DNA of 64,000 bases from QWPN01 sp044238145 (GTDB lineage Bacteria; Planctomycetota; Planctomycetia; Pirellulales; UBA1268): NCBI GenBank assembly GCA_044238145.1, contig JBIIDT010000002.1, forward strand, positions 1-64,000, written 5' to 3'. Below, piece by piece: positions 17,621-26,271 of this stretch. The position numbers and the translations under genes were made by a program. The notes under the pieces are model-generated. The model worked only from the letters and a program-made list of their open reading frames with translations. It was not told where the DNA came from and did not search any database. Position 1 is the stretch's first letter. The number at the start of each line of letters is the position of its first letter.

Positions 17621-18070
17621 TTACGCCACGTTGCGGCCGGTATCGCGCACCTCGGGGGCGGCCGCGAAATGCCAGGCCTCGGCTGCTTCCACGACCCGAT
17701 CCAACATCGAGAGCAGTTGGAGCCGGGTGAGCGTGCCGTCCTCGACGGGGGCTTCCGCCACCAGTCGTAGATCCTCGCGGTCGGCATCGAACTCGACGCC
17801 GACGAGCGGCATGGCGGCGGCGAGTCGGCAAAACCGCTCGCAGGCCGCGGCCGGATCGTCACCGATCGGGAAGGCCCGTTCGATCGAAACCCGGCACCGA
17901 TAGCCCTCGTCAGGGGTCTCGATCCGCACGATCGCCAGCCGCTCCCCGCGCAGGTTGCGGTAGTGCCGCGTCAGGAACGCGACCCGGATCGCCTGCTGCT
18001 CGACATCGACGTGGTGGCGGACGCCCTCGGCCGACAGCGCCTGCGCGCACTCCGACAGGCTCGTCGGCAT
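17621..18070 (-). CDS. YbjN-like protein of unknown role
   Basis: A protein of 149 residues starting at 18070 with an AAAGGAG ribosome-binding site 6-7 nt upstream; the open frame further upstream is discarded. It alternates beta strands and helices, and a C-terminal block (TRLQLLSMLDRVVEAAEAW) resembles the YbjN/sensory-transduction fold related to type III secretion chaperones. No enzymatic motif is seen. It is divergent from the sigma-factor gene at 18276, with a 205-bp shared upstream region. The family call is tentative. Confidence 0.62.
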   Translation of the reverse strand: MPTSLSECAQALSAEGVRHHVDVEQQAIRVAFLTRHYRNLRGERLAIVRIETPDEGYRCRVSIERAFPIGDDPAAACERFCRLAAAMPLVGVEFDADREDLRLVAEAPVEDGTLTRLQLLSMLDRVVEAAEAWHFAAAPEVRDTGRNVA

Positions 18071-18275
18071 GACGCACTCCTTTGCACGGGATTGCCCTGC
18101 GGGCCGGGCCTCGTGCCCGACCCCCTCCACAGAACTATGCGCCGTCGAGGGGGCCGGGCTTGCGCAAAAAAAGAAATTGCCTGCCCTTTGGAGGGGCGAC
18201 CAACCGTGCCAGCAGGGATGGTAAGGATTCGCAGGCGAAAGTCGTGGTTTCACGACATCGCCCCGGGGGTGCGAC

Positions 18276-18914
18276 ATGGGCGAAGATCCGCAGCCGCAAG
18301 CCGCGCGCGATTGCTGTGCCGTCGACGGGCTTGGCCAGTTGCTCGACGGGTGGCAGGCATCGGGCGACCCGGCGCAACTCGAGGCGGTCGTCGCGGCCGT
18401 GCGGCACGTGGTCGAGGCGGTCGCGGGTCGGACGCTCGCGCAATGCCACGTGGCCGACCGGTCGGCCGTCGACGACGTCGTCTCGCTCGTCCTCGACCAC
18501 CTCCGCCGGCTGCCTCGCGGCGGCGCACATCCCGTCACGGCCTTCCGCGGCGCCGATGCGGACGTCGGGCGGGGGCTGGCCTACATCCGGCTCCTCGCCC
18601 GCAACCGCGCCCGCGACGTCGTCCGGTCCCGCCATCGCCACGAGCGGCACGCCCGGGTGTTTTCCCTGCTCGACGAGGACGGCCGCCGGGCCGTGTCGGG
18701 CGGCGGGGCGGCCGGCGAGGCGGCGGCCGCGCTGCACGACCGGCTCCTGGAGGCGACCGGCCGACTGGAGCCGCCGCTGCGCCAGGTCGTCGAACTCCTG
18801 CTCGAGGGCAAGAGCCAGGTGGTGATCGCCCACATGCTCGACGTCTGCGAGGGCACGGTGTCACGGATGCGAAAGCGCGCGATCGACCGCCTGCGCGAAC
18901 TCCTCAACGACTGA
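18276..18914 (+). CDS. ECF-type RNA polymerase sigma factor
   Basis: A protein of 212 residues. The sigma-2 region is around residues 60-135, with the region 2.4-like block RLLARNRARDVVRSRHRHER. The sigma-4 helix-turn-helix is around residues 160-205 (PLRQVVELLLEGKSQVVIAHMLDVCEGTVSRMRKRAIDRLRELL; the key part is L-D-V-C-E-G-T-V-S-R-M). It is one of the divergent planctomycete ECF groups. No anti-sigma factor gene is adjacent, so regulation is presumably through other means. A GC-rich dyad (CCCCCTC/GAGGGGG) lies in the divergent intergenic region with the YbjN-like gene. Confidence 0.82.
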   Translation: MGEDPQPQAARDCCAVDGLGQLLDGWQASGDPAQLEAVVAAVRHVVEAVAGRTLAQCHVADRSAVDDVVSLVLDHLRRLPRGGAHPVTAFRGADADVGRGLAYIRLLARNRARDVVRSRHRHERHARVFSLLDEDGRRAVSGGGAAGEAAAALHDRLLEATGRLEPPLRQVVELLLEGKSQVVIAHMLDVCEGTVSRMRKRAIDRLRELLND

Positions 18915-18957
18915 CCCCCCAACCCCCTGAGGCCGAAAGTCGATGAGCGTCGCCTCC

Positions 18958-19098
18958 GATCGGGGCTGCCCGTGCCGTCGAGCCGGCGTTGCTGGCAAGC
19001 GCAGCCAGGATGGCGAAAGCGCAGCCAGCATCGAGAGAGCGGAGGGCAGGATGCCCGTAGCGAACGTCCGAGCGAGACGGCACGGGCAGCCCCGACCC
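18958..19098 (-). repeat. dispersed palindromic repeat, copy C
   Basis: Reverse-complement copy of the element at 5778. Its minus strand reads GGTCGGGGCTGCCCGTGCCG, then TCGGACGTTCGCTACGGGCA, then CATCCTG, CCTCCGCTC, CGCCATCC and GGCACGGGCAGCCCCGA. Both ends carry a perfect inverted GGGGCTGCCCGTGCCGTC. It fills the 188-bp gap between the sigma factor and the end of purU. Confidence 0.85.
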
Positions 19099-19102
19099 AG
19101 CC

Positions 19103-19945
19103 CTACGCGAACACGACCGTGCGCCGGCCGTGCACGAAGACCCGCTCCTCGAGCACCAGCCGCACGGCCCGGGCGAGCACCAGCTTCTCGACGTCGCGGC
19201 CCGCCTGCGCCATCCGTTCGGGCGTGAAGGTGTGGTCCACCGGGATCACGTCCTGAGCGACGATCGGGCCGTCGTCGAGTTCGGCGGTCACGAAGTGGGC
19301 CGTGGCGCCGATCAGCTTCACGCCGCGAGCGAAGGCCTGCCGGTAGGGGCTCGCCCCGGCGAAGGCCGGGAGGAACGAGTGGTGGATGTTGAGGATCCGC
19401 CCGGCGTACCGGGCGACGAACGGCTCGGAGAGCACCCGCATGTAGCGGGCGAGGACGACGTAGGCCGGGTCGTGGGCGTCGATCGCGCGGCCGAGCGCCG
19501 CCTCGTGGTCGGCGCGGCTCATGCCCTCGTGGGGCACGTGGTGGAAGGGAACGCCGAACCGCTCGACCAGGCCGCGGAGGACGTCGTGGTTGCCGACCAC
19601 GGCCACGATTCGGCCGGGCAGCTCGCCGCAGGCGTCGAGGAGGAGCAGTTCGCCCAGGCAGTGCGGCTCACGGGTGGCGCAGACCACGATCGGCCGGCGG
19701 TCCGCTCGGGTCACCCGCACCCGGGCACCGGCCGGCAGCACCGCCGCCAGGTCGGCCCGCAGCCCGTCGGCAGCCACGTCGCCCGCGACCTCGGCGCGGA
19801 AGAAGAAGTGCCGCCCCGCCCCGTCCACGAACTCGTGGTTGCTCTCGATGTTGAGCCGGTGCCCCTGGAGGACGCCCGTGATCCGGTGGATCAGGCCGAC
19901 CTCGTCCGGGCAGTCGACGAGCACGATCTCGCGGGCCGCGGTCAT
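19103..19945 (-). CDS. purU: formyltetrahydrofolate deformylase
   Basis: A protein of 280 residues that hydrolyses 10-formyl-THF to THF and formate, balancing one-carbon pools and feeding formate to PurT. The N-terminal ACT domain (1-80, DCPDEVGLIHRITGVLQGH) is the regulatory part. The C-terminal formyltransferase domain (about 85-280) has the catalytic set NIHHSFLP (Asn, His) and TAELDDGPIVAQD (Asp). Length is standard. Its ATG at 19945 overlaps the stop of the upstream ATPase gene by 4 bp (ATGA), so it is likely translated from the same mRNA. Confidence 0.95.
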   Translation of the reverse strand: MTAAREIVLVDCPDEVGLIHRITGVLQGHRLNIESNHEFVDGAGRHFFFRAEVAGDVAADGLRADLAAVLPAGARVRVTRADRRPIVVCATREPHCLGELLLLDACGELPGRIVAVVGNHDVLRGLVERFGVPFHHVPHEGMSRADHEAALGRAIDAHDPAYVVLARYMRVLSEPFVARYAGRILNIHHSFLPAFAGASPYRQAFARGVKLIGATAHFVTAELDDGPIVAQDVIPVDHTFTPERMAQAGRDVEKLVLARAVRLVLEERVFVHGRRTVVFA

Positions 19946-22398
19946 GCCGGGCCTCGCTCGGGCTGGTCTGCCATCCAGGCGAGGACGACGTCCTCGACGG
20001 CGATGTCCGTCTTGCGGGCGGGGATGTCGATCGCCTCGAGCGCGATCCGCTCCGGCGCCGCCTCGAGGCGGATCCGCTCGAGCTCCTGCTCGATCTCCTC
20101 TTCGAGCAGGAGCCGCTTCTCCTCGAGGGCCTGCAGGCTTTCCTCGGCGTGGGCGACGTCGGCCTGCTGCCGGGTCGCCCGGCTGGCCGACCGCATCGAC
20201 GTGGCGGCCCGGCCGATCGTGGTGGCGCTGATCTTCTTGCGGCCGAACAGCGCGCCGACCACGGCCGTGCCGATCGAGACGTAGGTCTGCAGCGACTGGT
20301 TCTTGGCCTCGGCCTTCTCCTTCTCCACCTTCTGGCGGGCCCGCTCGATCCTGTCGGCGATTGCCGCGAGCTTCGTGGCGTGCTTCGCCCGCACCTCCTC
20401 GAGCTGCTCGTCCCGCCACTCCTTCACGCGATGCGCGATCCGCGCTCGGAACTCCCCCTCGCTCTCCCCGGGCCGCGAGACGGCATCGACGGCGGGGGCC
20501 CGCCAGGCGGTGAGCTTCGAGGTGCGGCCGAGGTGGCTCTTCAGCGAGGCGGCGAGGCTGGCGTAGCCGCGCGGGCCGGAGAGCGCGGCTGGCAGGGGGG
20601 CGAACGACCCGGTCCGCGGGGCCGGCTCGACCGCCGGCGGGTCCGCGAACGTCTCGGCGGACTCCCAGGCCGACTCGCCGAGCGCCTCGCCGGCCGGGGC
20701 CATGCAGATCACCTCGCGGTCGACCTCGATCCGCGGGCTCGGCCGCGCGTAGCGGACGCGGGCCCGGCCGAGGATGGCGGGGCGGTAGAAGATGTCGGCC
20801 TCTGGGTCGACCGGCCCGCGGGGCGCGAGGAACACCTCGCGGACCCCGGGCGGCAGGATGGGCCGCGGCCCCTCGTCCCCCTTCCGGGCCGGCGGAAACG
20901 CGGTCGGCGGCTGCGCGGCGGCGGCCGCCGTCGGCTGGCCGGCCGTGAGCCGCCGGATCTCCTCGCGGAGCAGCGGGCCACGCAGGTAGGCCATCGTCCA
21001 CCGCGTCTGGAACAGCGTCTCCTCCTCGCCGTGGACGCTGTGCATGAGGAACCGCCGCTGTTCGAGACCCGAGAGCAGCCGGTCGAGGCGGCCGCGATCG
21101 AAGGCACCGCCCGCCGCGGCCGCCGCCCCCTCGAGGCCGTCGAGCACGCGGGCCTTGTCCCGCGCGGTCTGCAGCCGGCCGAGGAACCACAGTCCGGCGT
21201 TCGACAGCCCCTTGTAGTCGAGGTCGACGGGATTCTGCGTGGCGAGAACCACGCCGAGCCCGTAGGCCCGGGCCTGCTTCATGAGCGTGAGGATCGGCGT
21301 CTTGCTCGGCGGGTTGGCGGTCGGCGGCACGTAGCCGAACACCTCGTCCATGAGGAACAACGCCTTGAGCGATGACGTGCCCCCCTGCGACCGCATCCAC
21401 GAGACCGCCGCCCCGGCGAGGAGCGTGACGAACGCCATCCGCTGGGCATCGGCGAGGTGGGCGATGGAGACGACGGCCACCCGTGGCTTCCCCTCGGGCG
21501 TCCACAGCAGCCGGCCCACGTCGAGTGGCTCGCCGTCGAGCCAGGCCTCGAAGCCCGGGGCCGCCGCCACCGTGTTCAGCCGGCTGGCGAGCTGGAAGCG
21601 CTCGCCTGCGGGGAAGAAGTTCTCGAGGTCGAGGAAGCCGACCCGCTCGATGGGTGGCGCGGGGATCGCCCGCACGAGCGTGCCGAAGTCGACCTTCTGC
21701 CCGCTCTTCCACAGGGCGTCGACGATCGTGGAGAGGAGCACGTGCTCCCGGCTCGTGCCCGGCTCGGCATCGATGCCGACGAGCGCCAGGATCCCGGAGA
21801 CGAGCGACTCGATCCGCTCGCGGCGGGCCTCGGGATCGTCGAGGATCGCCGCGGGCGGCGCGTCGAGGCTGCCGAGCATCGCCAGCGGCCGGCCGGCCCG
21901 GCTGCCGGGCGTGAACACGGCCATCTCCGCGGCGGCGTGCAGCCGGCGGATCCGCTCGCCCGACTGCCCGCTCGCGGCGAGTCCCGCGGCCCACTTCTGC
22001 GCCGTCTTCTCGGCGAGCGCCTCGAGCGTGGTGCCCTCCCGCTTGGCGGCGTCGGGCTCGATCCACGGGAGGAAGTCGGCGGGGGCGAGATCGGGAAACG
22101 CCAGCAGCACGTTGGCAAGGTCCCCCTTGGGGTCGATCACCAGCGTGGGGATGCCGTCGAGCGCCGCCTCCTCGATGAGGCCGATGAGGAGGCCGGTCTT
22201 GCCGCTGCCGGTCATGCCCACGCACACGGCGTGGGTCGTGAACCGCTTGGCGTCGACGAGCAGGGGCTCCGCCGTCGGGCCGCCCGAACGCTCGTCGACC
22301 TTCTGGCCGAGGTAGAAAATGCCGAGCCCCTCGATCGCGGCCGGCACGCCGGCCGCCTCCGCCTTCTGTGAGACGACGCCCTTCCGCGACCTGGCCAT
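19942..22398 (-). CDS. HerA-like (DUF87) hexameric ATPase with C-terminal coiled coil
   Basis: A protein of 818 residues. Walker A is GMTGSGKTG at residues 61-69, Walker B is LFLMDEV near residue 349, and a sensor-like VLATQNPVDL follows. DPKGD after Walker A is typical of HerA/FtsK-superfamily pumps that move DNA or protein. The region 630-790 is a long charged coiled coil (EKEKAEAKNQS, E-E-S-L-Q-A-L-E-E-K) interrupted by a hydrophobic stretch VSIGTAVVGALFG (about 705-717), possibly a membrane contact. No NurA nuclease is next to it. Relatives are described only as 'ATP-binding protein DUF87'. It overlaps purU. Confidence 0.85.
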   Translation of the reverse strand: MARSRKGVVSQKAEAAGVPAAIEGLGIFYLGQKVDERSGGPTAEPLLVDAKRFTTHAVCVGMTGSGKTGLLIGLIEEAALDGIPTLVIDPKGDLANVLLAFPDLAPADFLPWIEPDAAKREGTTLEALAEKTAQKWAAGLAASGQSGERIRRLHAAAEMAVFTPGSRAGRPLAMLGSLDAPPAAILDDPEARRERIESLVSGILALVGIDAEPGTSREHVLLSTIVDALWKSGQKVDFGTLVRAIPAPPIERVGFLDLENFFPAGERFQLASRLNTVAAAPGFEAWLDGEPLDVGRLLWTPEGKPRVAVVSIAHLADAQRMAFVTLLAGAAVSWMRSQGGTSSLKALFLMDEVFGYVPPTANPPSKTPILTLMKQARAYGLGVVLATQNPVDLDYKGLSNAGLWFLGRLQTARDKARVLDGLEGAAAAAGGAFDRGRLDRLLSGLEQRRFLMHSVHGEEETLFQTRWTMAYLRGPLLREEIRRLTAGQPTAAAAAQPPTAFPPARKGDEGPRPILPPGVREVFLAPRGPVDPEADIFYRPAILGRARVRYARPSPRIEVDREVICMAPAGEALGESAWESAETFADPPAVEPAPRTGSFAPLPAALSGPRGYASLAASLKSHLGRTSKLTAWRAPAVDAVSRPGESEGEFRARIAHRVKEWRDEQLEEVRAKHATKLAAIADRIERARQKVEKEKAEAKNQSLQTYVSIGTAVVGALFGRKKISATTIGRAATSMRSASRATRQQADVAHAEESLQALEEKRLLLEEEIEQELERIRLEAAPERIALEAIDIPARKTDIAVEDVVLAWMADQPERGPA

Positions 22399-22690
22399 GG
22401 GAGCCTCCGGTGAACCGCCGCGGCAGCCGCGGCCCTACGATTCAACGGTCGCGGGCCGGTTCGTGCAACTGGGCGGACACGCCGCCGGCGGGCGGGGGCG
22501 GTTTCCCGCCCCCGCGCCACCGACGGCCCGATGCGCCGAACGCCTTCGGCCACCGACTGGGATTCGGGCTGCCGGATTCACGGGCTCAGGGGCGGCGACG
22601 TCTCGTCGCTGATGGCCGCGGCGGCCATAGGCTCCTCGAGCGTTCGCCGACCCCCTCGCTTCCTGCATCTGGTTCGTGAAACATCATCGC

Positions 22691-23071
22691 TCAGCGCCGC
22701 TTGCGGTCGCGGCAGACCGGGGGGGTGGCGAGCGTGAGCACGATCACCTCCTCGCCGGTCAGGGGGCTGATGTCATGGTGGATCGTCACCGGGGCCGCCC
22801 CGGCCGCGTCGCGGACGAGCGCTTCGAGCATCGACCGGCCCGCGAACACGAGTTGGCTGCGGAGCTGGCGGAGCAGTTCGGCGCCACGGCCGTCGGCCCG
22901 GCCGTCGACCAGCCGCTGTTCGGCCGCCGAGAGCACGCCCTGGAGGTGGACGAACAGGCGATTGCCGACGAGGTGGGCATGGACGCGGTGCGGGCCGCGG
23001 CCCATGTACTCCTGCTGGAACCGCGACACGGCGTCGCAGATCGCCGCCTCGATCTCGCCCTGCGACTTCAT
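22691..23071 (-). CDS. DUF2294 (MpsC-like) protein, copy 1
   Basis: A protein of 126 residues starting at 23071 (MKSQGEIEAAICDAVSRFQQ). Family blocks are EYMGRGPHRVHAHLVGNRL, VHLQGVLSAAEQRLV and the C-terminal HHDISPLTGEEVIVLTL. DUF2294 is the domain of MpsC, the small partner of the MpsAB bicarbonate/cation transporter described in Staphylococcus; no mpsA or mpsB is in this window. A close paralogue with the same opening lies at 26272 and a divergent one at 25469. The last residues RDRKRR are strongly basic. Confidence 0.85.
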   Translation of the reverse strand: MKSQGEIEAAICDAVSRFQQEYMGRGPHRVHAHLVGNRLFVHLQGVLSAAEQRLVDGRADGRGAELLRQLRSQLVFAGRSMLEALVRDAAGAAPVTIHHDISPLTGEEVIVLTLATPPVCRDRKRR

Positions 23072-23466
23072 CGCCACTCCCGTTGGGGCCCGGAGACGGT
23101 GCCGGCGGGAGCTTCCGTGCTGCCCCGCCGGCACCGAACCCGCCGGACACGCGTCGCACCCCCTCGCCGGTGGGGTGCGTGTGAGTGGTTTCGGCAGCGG
23201 CCGGCCGCGGCCGTGAGCGGGCCGACCGATTGCGGCTTGGGAGAACTGGGGCGACTGGGCAGCCCCGGCGGTGATCCGCGCAGGTGTCCGCGGGGGTCTT
23301 GGCCGAGGAATTGGCCTGTTTCATAGGGGTGGCTGAGCCCGGCGGGACCACCGCCCGGGAGCGGCCCAAGATGCCGCCGAGGGCCCTGCCCCCCGGGGGG
23401 GCGCTCGAGGAAAAAGACTTTCCTCCGCAGGCACTGACGCCGGCACGCCGGCAAGGACGCATCGCC
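23072..23466. other. 395-bp divergent intergenic region
   Basis: This gap lies between the divergently oriented DUF2294 copy 1 and the subtilase gene. I see no tRNA, convincing promoter or riboswitch. It holds a GC-rich inverted pair near 23109-23150 (GCCGGCGGGAG and CCGCCGGCACC) and a 7-bp hairpin, GAGGAAA/TTTCCTC, at about 23407-23427, some 40 nt ahead of the subtilase start. The hairpin could sit in that gene's 5' leader. Confidence 0.5.
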
Positions 23467-25191
23467 ATGGATCGGCTCGTTCGCCCGTCGTTTCGCCGGG
23501 GCGTCGCCCGTCGCCCGCTCGTCGCCCCCGAGGCCCTCGAACGCCGGGCCGTCCTCTCCGTCGCCCCGCTGGCGACGCCGCTGGACGAACCGGTCCTGCC
23601 GACGGCCCTGCCCAACGACCCGTCGTTCGCCTCCCAGTGGAGCCTCGAGAACTCGGGCCAGACCGGCGGCACGCCCGGCGTCGACATCAACGCCGAGCGG
23701 GCCTGGGACCTGTCCACCGGGTCGCGGAGCGTGGTCGTCGCCGTGATCGACTCCGGCATCGACCTGACGCACCCCGACCTGCTGCCGAACCTGTGGAGAA
23801 ACCCCGGCGAGATCGCCGGCAACGGTGTCGACGACGACCACAACGGCTTCGTGGACGACGTCCACGGCTGGGACTTCATCGACAACGACGGCGTGCCGCA
23901 GGACGGCTACGGCCACGGCACGCACGTGGCCGGGATCATCGGGGCGGTCGGCAACGACGGCTTCGGCGTCTCGGGGGTGTCGTGGCAGGTGTCGCTGATG
24001 GTGCTGCGGATCCAGAACGATTCCGGTGTCGGCTCCACCAACGCCCTGCTGGGCGCCATCCAGTACGCCACGATGATGCGGCGGGACTTCGGCGTGAACG
24101 TGGTCGTGACCAACAACAGTTGGGAGGTCGGCGGCTACTCCGCCACGCTCGAGGGCCTCGTCCGCGAGCAGGCCGCCGCCGGGATCACGTTCGTGGCGGC
24201 CGCCGGCAACCACGGCACCGACAACGACGTCACGCCGCGGTACCCCGGCAACTTCGCCCTGCCCAACGTGATCTCGGTGGCGTCGCTGACGGCCACCGGC
24301 ACGCTGGCCGGCAGTTCCGACTACGGGGCCACGACGGTCGACATCGCCGCCCCCGGCACGCTCGTCCTCTCGACCTGGAAGGGGGGCGGCCACGTCGCCC
24401 TCTCGGGCACGTCGATGGCGGCCCCGCAGGTCTCGGGCGTCGTGGCCCTGCTCGCTGCGGCCAAGCCGGGGATCACGGTCGCCGAGGTGCGGGCGGCGAT
24501 CCTCGGCACGGCGGTGCCCCTGCCCGCCCTCGCCGGCAAGGTCGCCAGCGGCGGGCGACTCGACGCCTTCGCGGCTCTGGCCTCGCTCGGCGTCGCAGCA
24601 GCGCCGGTGCCCCCGCCGACAGTCGCTCCGCTGCCGCCAGCCCCGCCGCCGGTCGTCGTGCCGCCGGTCGTCGCGCCGGCCGCGACGCTCCCCTTCTTCG
24701 ACGGCTTCGACGGCACGGGCCAGCTGGCCTCGGGCTGGGGCGTGCAGGCCGGGGGGTTCACGCTCTCCGGTGGCGCGGCGGTGGCGGGCAGCAGTGGCGT
24801 GTCGATCGCCACGCTCCGCGGCGCCACCGTGGCCGACTCGGTGCAGCGGGCGGTGGTGAACCTGCGGAAGGGCCGCAGCATCGGGCTCGTGGCCCGCTAC
24901 GCGGGGCCCGGCGACCAGTCGATGTACGTCGCGCAACTGGCCCGCGTCGGCAGCGGCTACAAGGTTCAGATCCTCCGGCAGACCGGCGGCGTGTGGACGC
25001 TGCTGGCGAAGCACCGCGTCTCGAGCGGCCGCGGCGAACTGCGGTTCGACGTGATCGGCAGCCAGCTCACGGCTCGCTTCAACGGTCGCATCGTGGCCCA
25101 GGCCGTCGATGGCCAGATCACGGCGGCGGGGAGTGTCGGGCTTCGCGCGGAGGGGCTCGGCGTTCGCGCCGAAACCTTTGCGGCGTCATGA
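23467..25191 (+). CDS. secreted subtilisin-family (S8) protease
   Basis: A protein of 574 residues from the ATG at 23467. The N-terminus is Arg-rich with PEALERRAVLS at about residues 22-32, which resembles the LEPR-XLL motif at the head of many planctomycete exported proteins. The S8 domain (about 55-375) has Asp95 in VIDSGID, His150 in GHGTHVAG, the oxyanion Asn in AAGNHGT and Ser316 in GTSMAAP. A Pro-rich hinge (about 380-400) leads to a C-terminal beta domain of about 170 residues that looks like a LamG/concanavalin-type binding module. It is complete and probably extracellular. Confidence 0.9.
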   Translation: MDRLVRPSFRRGVARRPLVAPEALERRAVLSVAPLATPLDEPVLPTALPNDPSFASQWSLENSGQTGGTPGVDINAERAWDLSTGSRSVVVAVIDSGIDLTHPDLLPNLWRNPGEIAGNGVDDDHNGFVDDVHGWDFIDNDGVPQDGYGHGTHVAGIIGAVGNDGFGVSGVSWQVSLMVLRIQNDSGVGSTNALLGAIQYATMMRRDFGVNVVVTNNSWEVGGYSATLEGLVREQAAAGITFVAAAGNHGTDNDVTPRYPGNFALPNVISVASLTATGTLAGSSDYGATTVDIAAPGTLVLSTWKGGGHVALSGTSMAAPQVSGVVALLAAAKPGITVAEVRAAILGTAVPLPALAGKVASGGRLDAFAALASLGVAAAPVPPPTVAPLPPAPPPVVVPPVVAPAATLPFFDGFDGTGQLASGWGVQAGGFTLSGGAAVAGSSGVSIATLRGATVADSVQRAVVNLRKGRSIGLVARYAGPGDQSMYVAQLARVGSGYKVQILRQTGGVWTLLAKHRVSSGRGELRFDVIGSQLTARFNGRIVAQAVDGQITAAGSVGLRAEGLGVRAETFAAS

Positions 25192-25223
25192 CGATCGACG
25201 AAAACGCAGCCGGAAAATCTTGC

Positions 25224-25251
25224 TTGCGTTCCCCAGGTTGCCCAATATAAT
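25224..25251 (+). promoter_or_regulatory. sigma-70-type promoter
   Basis: The -35 TTGCGT (25224-25229) and a perfect -10 TATAAT (25246-25251) are separated by 16 bp. Transcription would start near 25258, directly at the 5' arm of a hairpin (25259-25302). It is the best promoter match I see in the window. Confidence 0.7.
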
Positions 25252-25257
25252 CCGGTC

Positions 25258-25430
25258 GTTCGGCGATGCCGGTCGCGGCAAAATCGCGATTTCACCGCCG
25301 AATTTGACGGAAAAACTGACGGAAGACGAGTCGAGGGGCAATTCGGGGCCGCGTGCCACCGAAAGGTCCGTCGCAGCGTAAGCCGGCGAGAGAGAACGCC
25401 TTCGGGCGGTCTTTCCCGCCGGCTTTTTTC
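25258..25430 (+). ncRNA. candidate small RNA or attenuator leader
   Basis: Between a strong promoter and a strong terminator lies a stretch of about 172 nt with no credible gene. It would start with a hairpin (TTCGGCG 25259-25265 with CGCCGAA 25296-25302) that encloses the 12-bp palindrome AAATCGCGATTT (25281-25292). Two GACGGA motifs follow (25306-25311 and 25318-25323), then an ACC-GAAA-GGT mini-hairpin, then the terminator. GGA motifs are typical CsrA contacts and csrA lies about 0.55 kb downstream. The terminator ends 39 nt before the start of the next gene, so a cis-acting attenuator is as likely as a trans-acting sRNA. It does not match any riboswitch class I can recall. Confidence 0.5.
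25380..25429 (+). terminator. strong intrinsic terminator with UUCG tetraloop
   Basis: AAGCCGGCG (25380-25388) pairs perfectly with CGCCGGCTT (25417-25425). An inner stem, GAGAACGCC with GGCGGTCTT, is closed by TTCG (25401-25404). The result is a nearly continuous stem of about 20 bp followed by TTTTTT (25424-25429). Confidence 0.88.
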
Positions 25431-25468
25431 GTTGGCACACACGACCTTCCCAAACACGGCGACAACCG

Positions 25469-25939
25469 ATGACCAAACCCTGCGACGAACGTCTGGCCCG
25501 CCAGGTGGCGCACGCGGCCGGCACCTTCGAGCACGTGCTGCTCGGCCGGGCCCCCACGAGCGTGACCGTGGTGGCGCAGGACGGTTGGATGGTGGTCAGC
25601 CTGCACGCGCCGTTCTCGACCTTCGAGCGGCGGCTCGCCGCCGACCCGCTGGGTTCGGATCGCGTCCGGGATTTTCACCAGCACCTCTTCGACCGCTCGC
25701 TCGACTCGCTCGTCGGGCACGTGCAGCGGAGCACGGGCGTGACGCTCGCGGGCGCGATCGCCCATGTCGACACGGCCGGCGGCAGCGTGCTCAAGACGTT
25801 CACGACCGCCGCCGCGGTCGACCTGTTCCTGTTGGGCCGTGGGCTGCCGGCGCTCGGCGTGCCGGTCAACGCCCACCTGCAGGGGACGGCCCTGCAACGA
25901 TGCGGGATGGCGGGTGGCAATGGAGCCGCCCGTCGGTGA
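25469..25939 (+). CDS. divergent DUF2294 (MpsC-like) protein, copy 2
   Basis: A protein of 156 residues. It aligns loosely with the DUF2294 pattern: an N-terminal amphipathic helix (RQVAHAAGTFEHVLLGRAP), two strands (VTVVAQDGWMVVSLHAPFS), a long helix (FHQHLFDRSLDSLVGHV) and a strand pair (GVTLAGAIAHVDTAGGSVLKTF). It lacks the SQGEIEAAI opening of copies 1 and 3, and has a C-terminal extension. No clear Shine-Dalgarno sequence precedes the ATG. It is separated from csrA by 45 bp and probably lies in the same transcription unit, downstream of the terminator at 25380. Confidence 0.72.
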   Translation: MTKPCDERLARQVAHAAGTFEHVLLGRAPTSVTVVAQDGWMVVSLHAPFSTFERRLAADPLGSDRVRDFHQHLFDRSLDSLVGHVQRSTGVTLAGAIAHVDTAGGSVLKTFTTAAAVDLFLLGRGLPALGVPVNAHLQGTALQRCGMAGGNGAARR

Positions 25940-25984
25940 GGAAACCACGTGGAGGGATCCGCGATCATGAAGAGGGTATGAACC

Positions 25985-26269
<285 letters not shown>

Positions 26270-26271
26270 CG

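Noticed and set aside
19942..22398. A HerA-NurA-type defence or end-resection system
   Set aside because: No nuclease, Sir2 or DUF4297-like gene is next to the ATPase; the neighbours are purU and DUF2294.
22399..22690. Small ORFs (for example 22435-22668 minus) between the HerA-like ATPase and DUF2294 copy 1
   Set aside because: They have no start context, motif or coherent composition. The 292-bp gap shows no recognisable feature.
25258..25430. Known riboswitch (cyclic-di-GMP, guanidine, TPP) or 6S RNA
   Set aside because: The conserved cores of these classes, such as GACGCAAAGCC or the CUGAGA box, are not present. The unit is left as an unclassified candidate.
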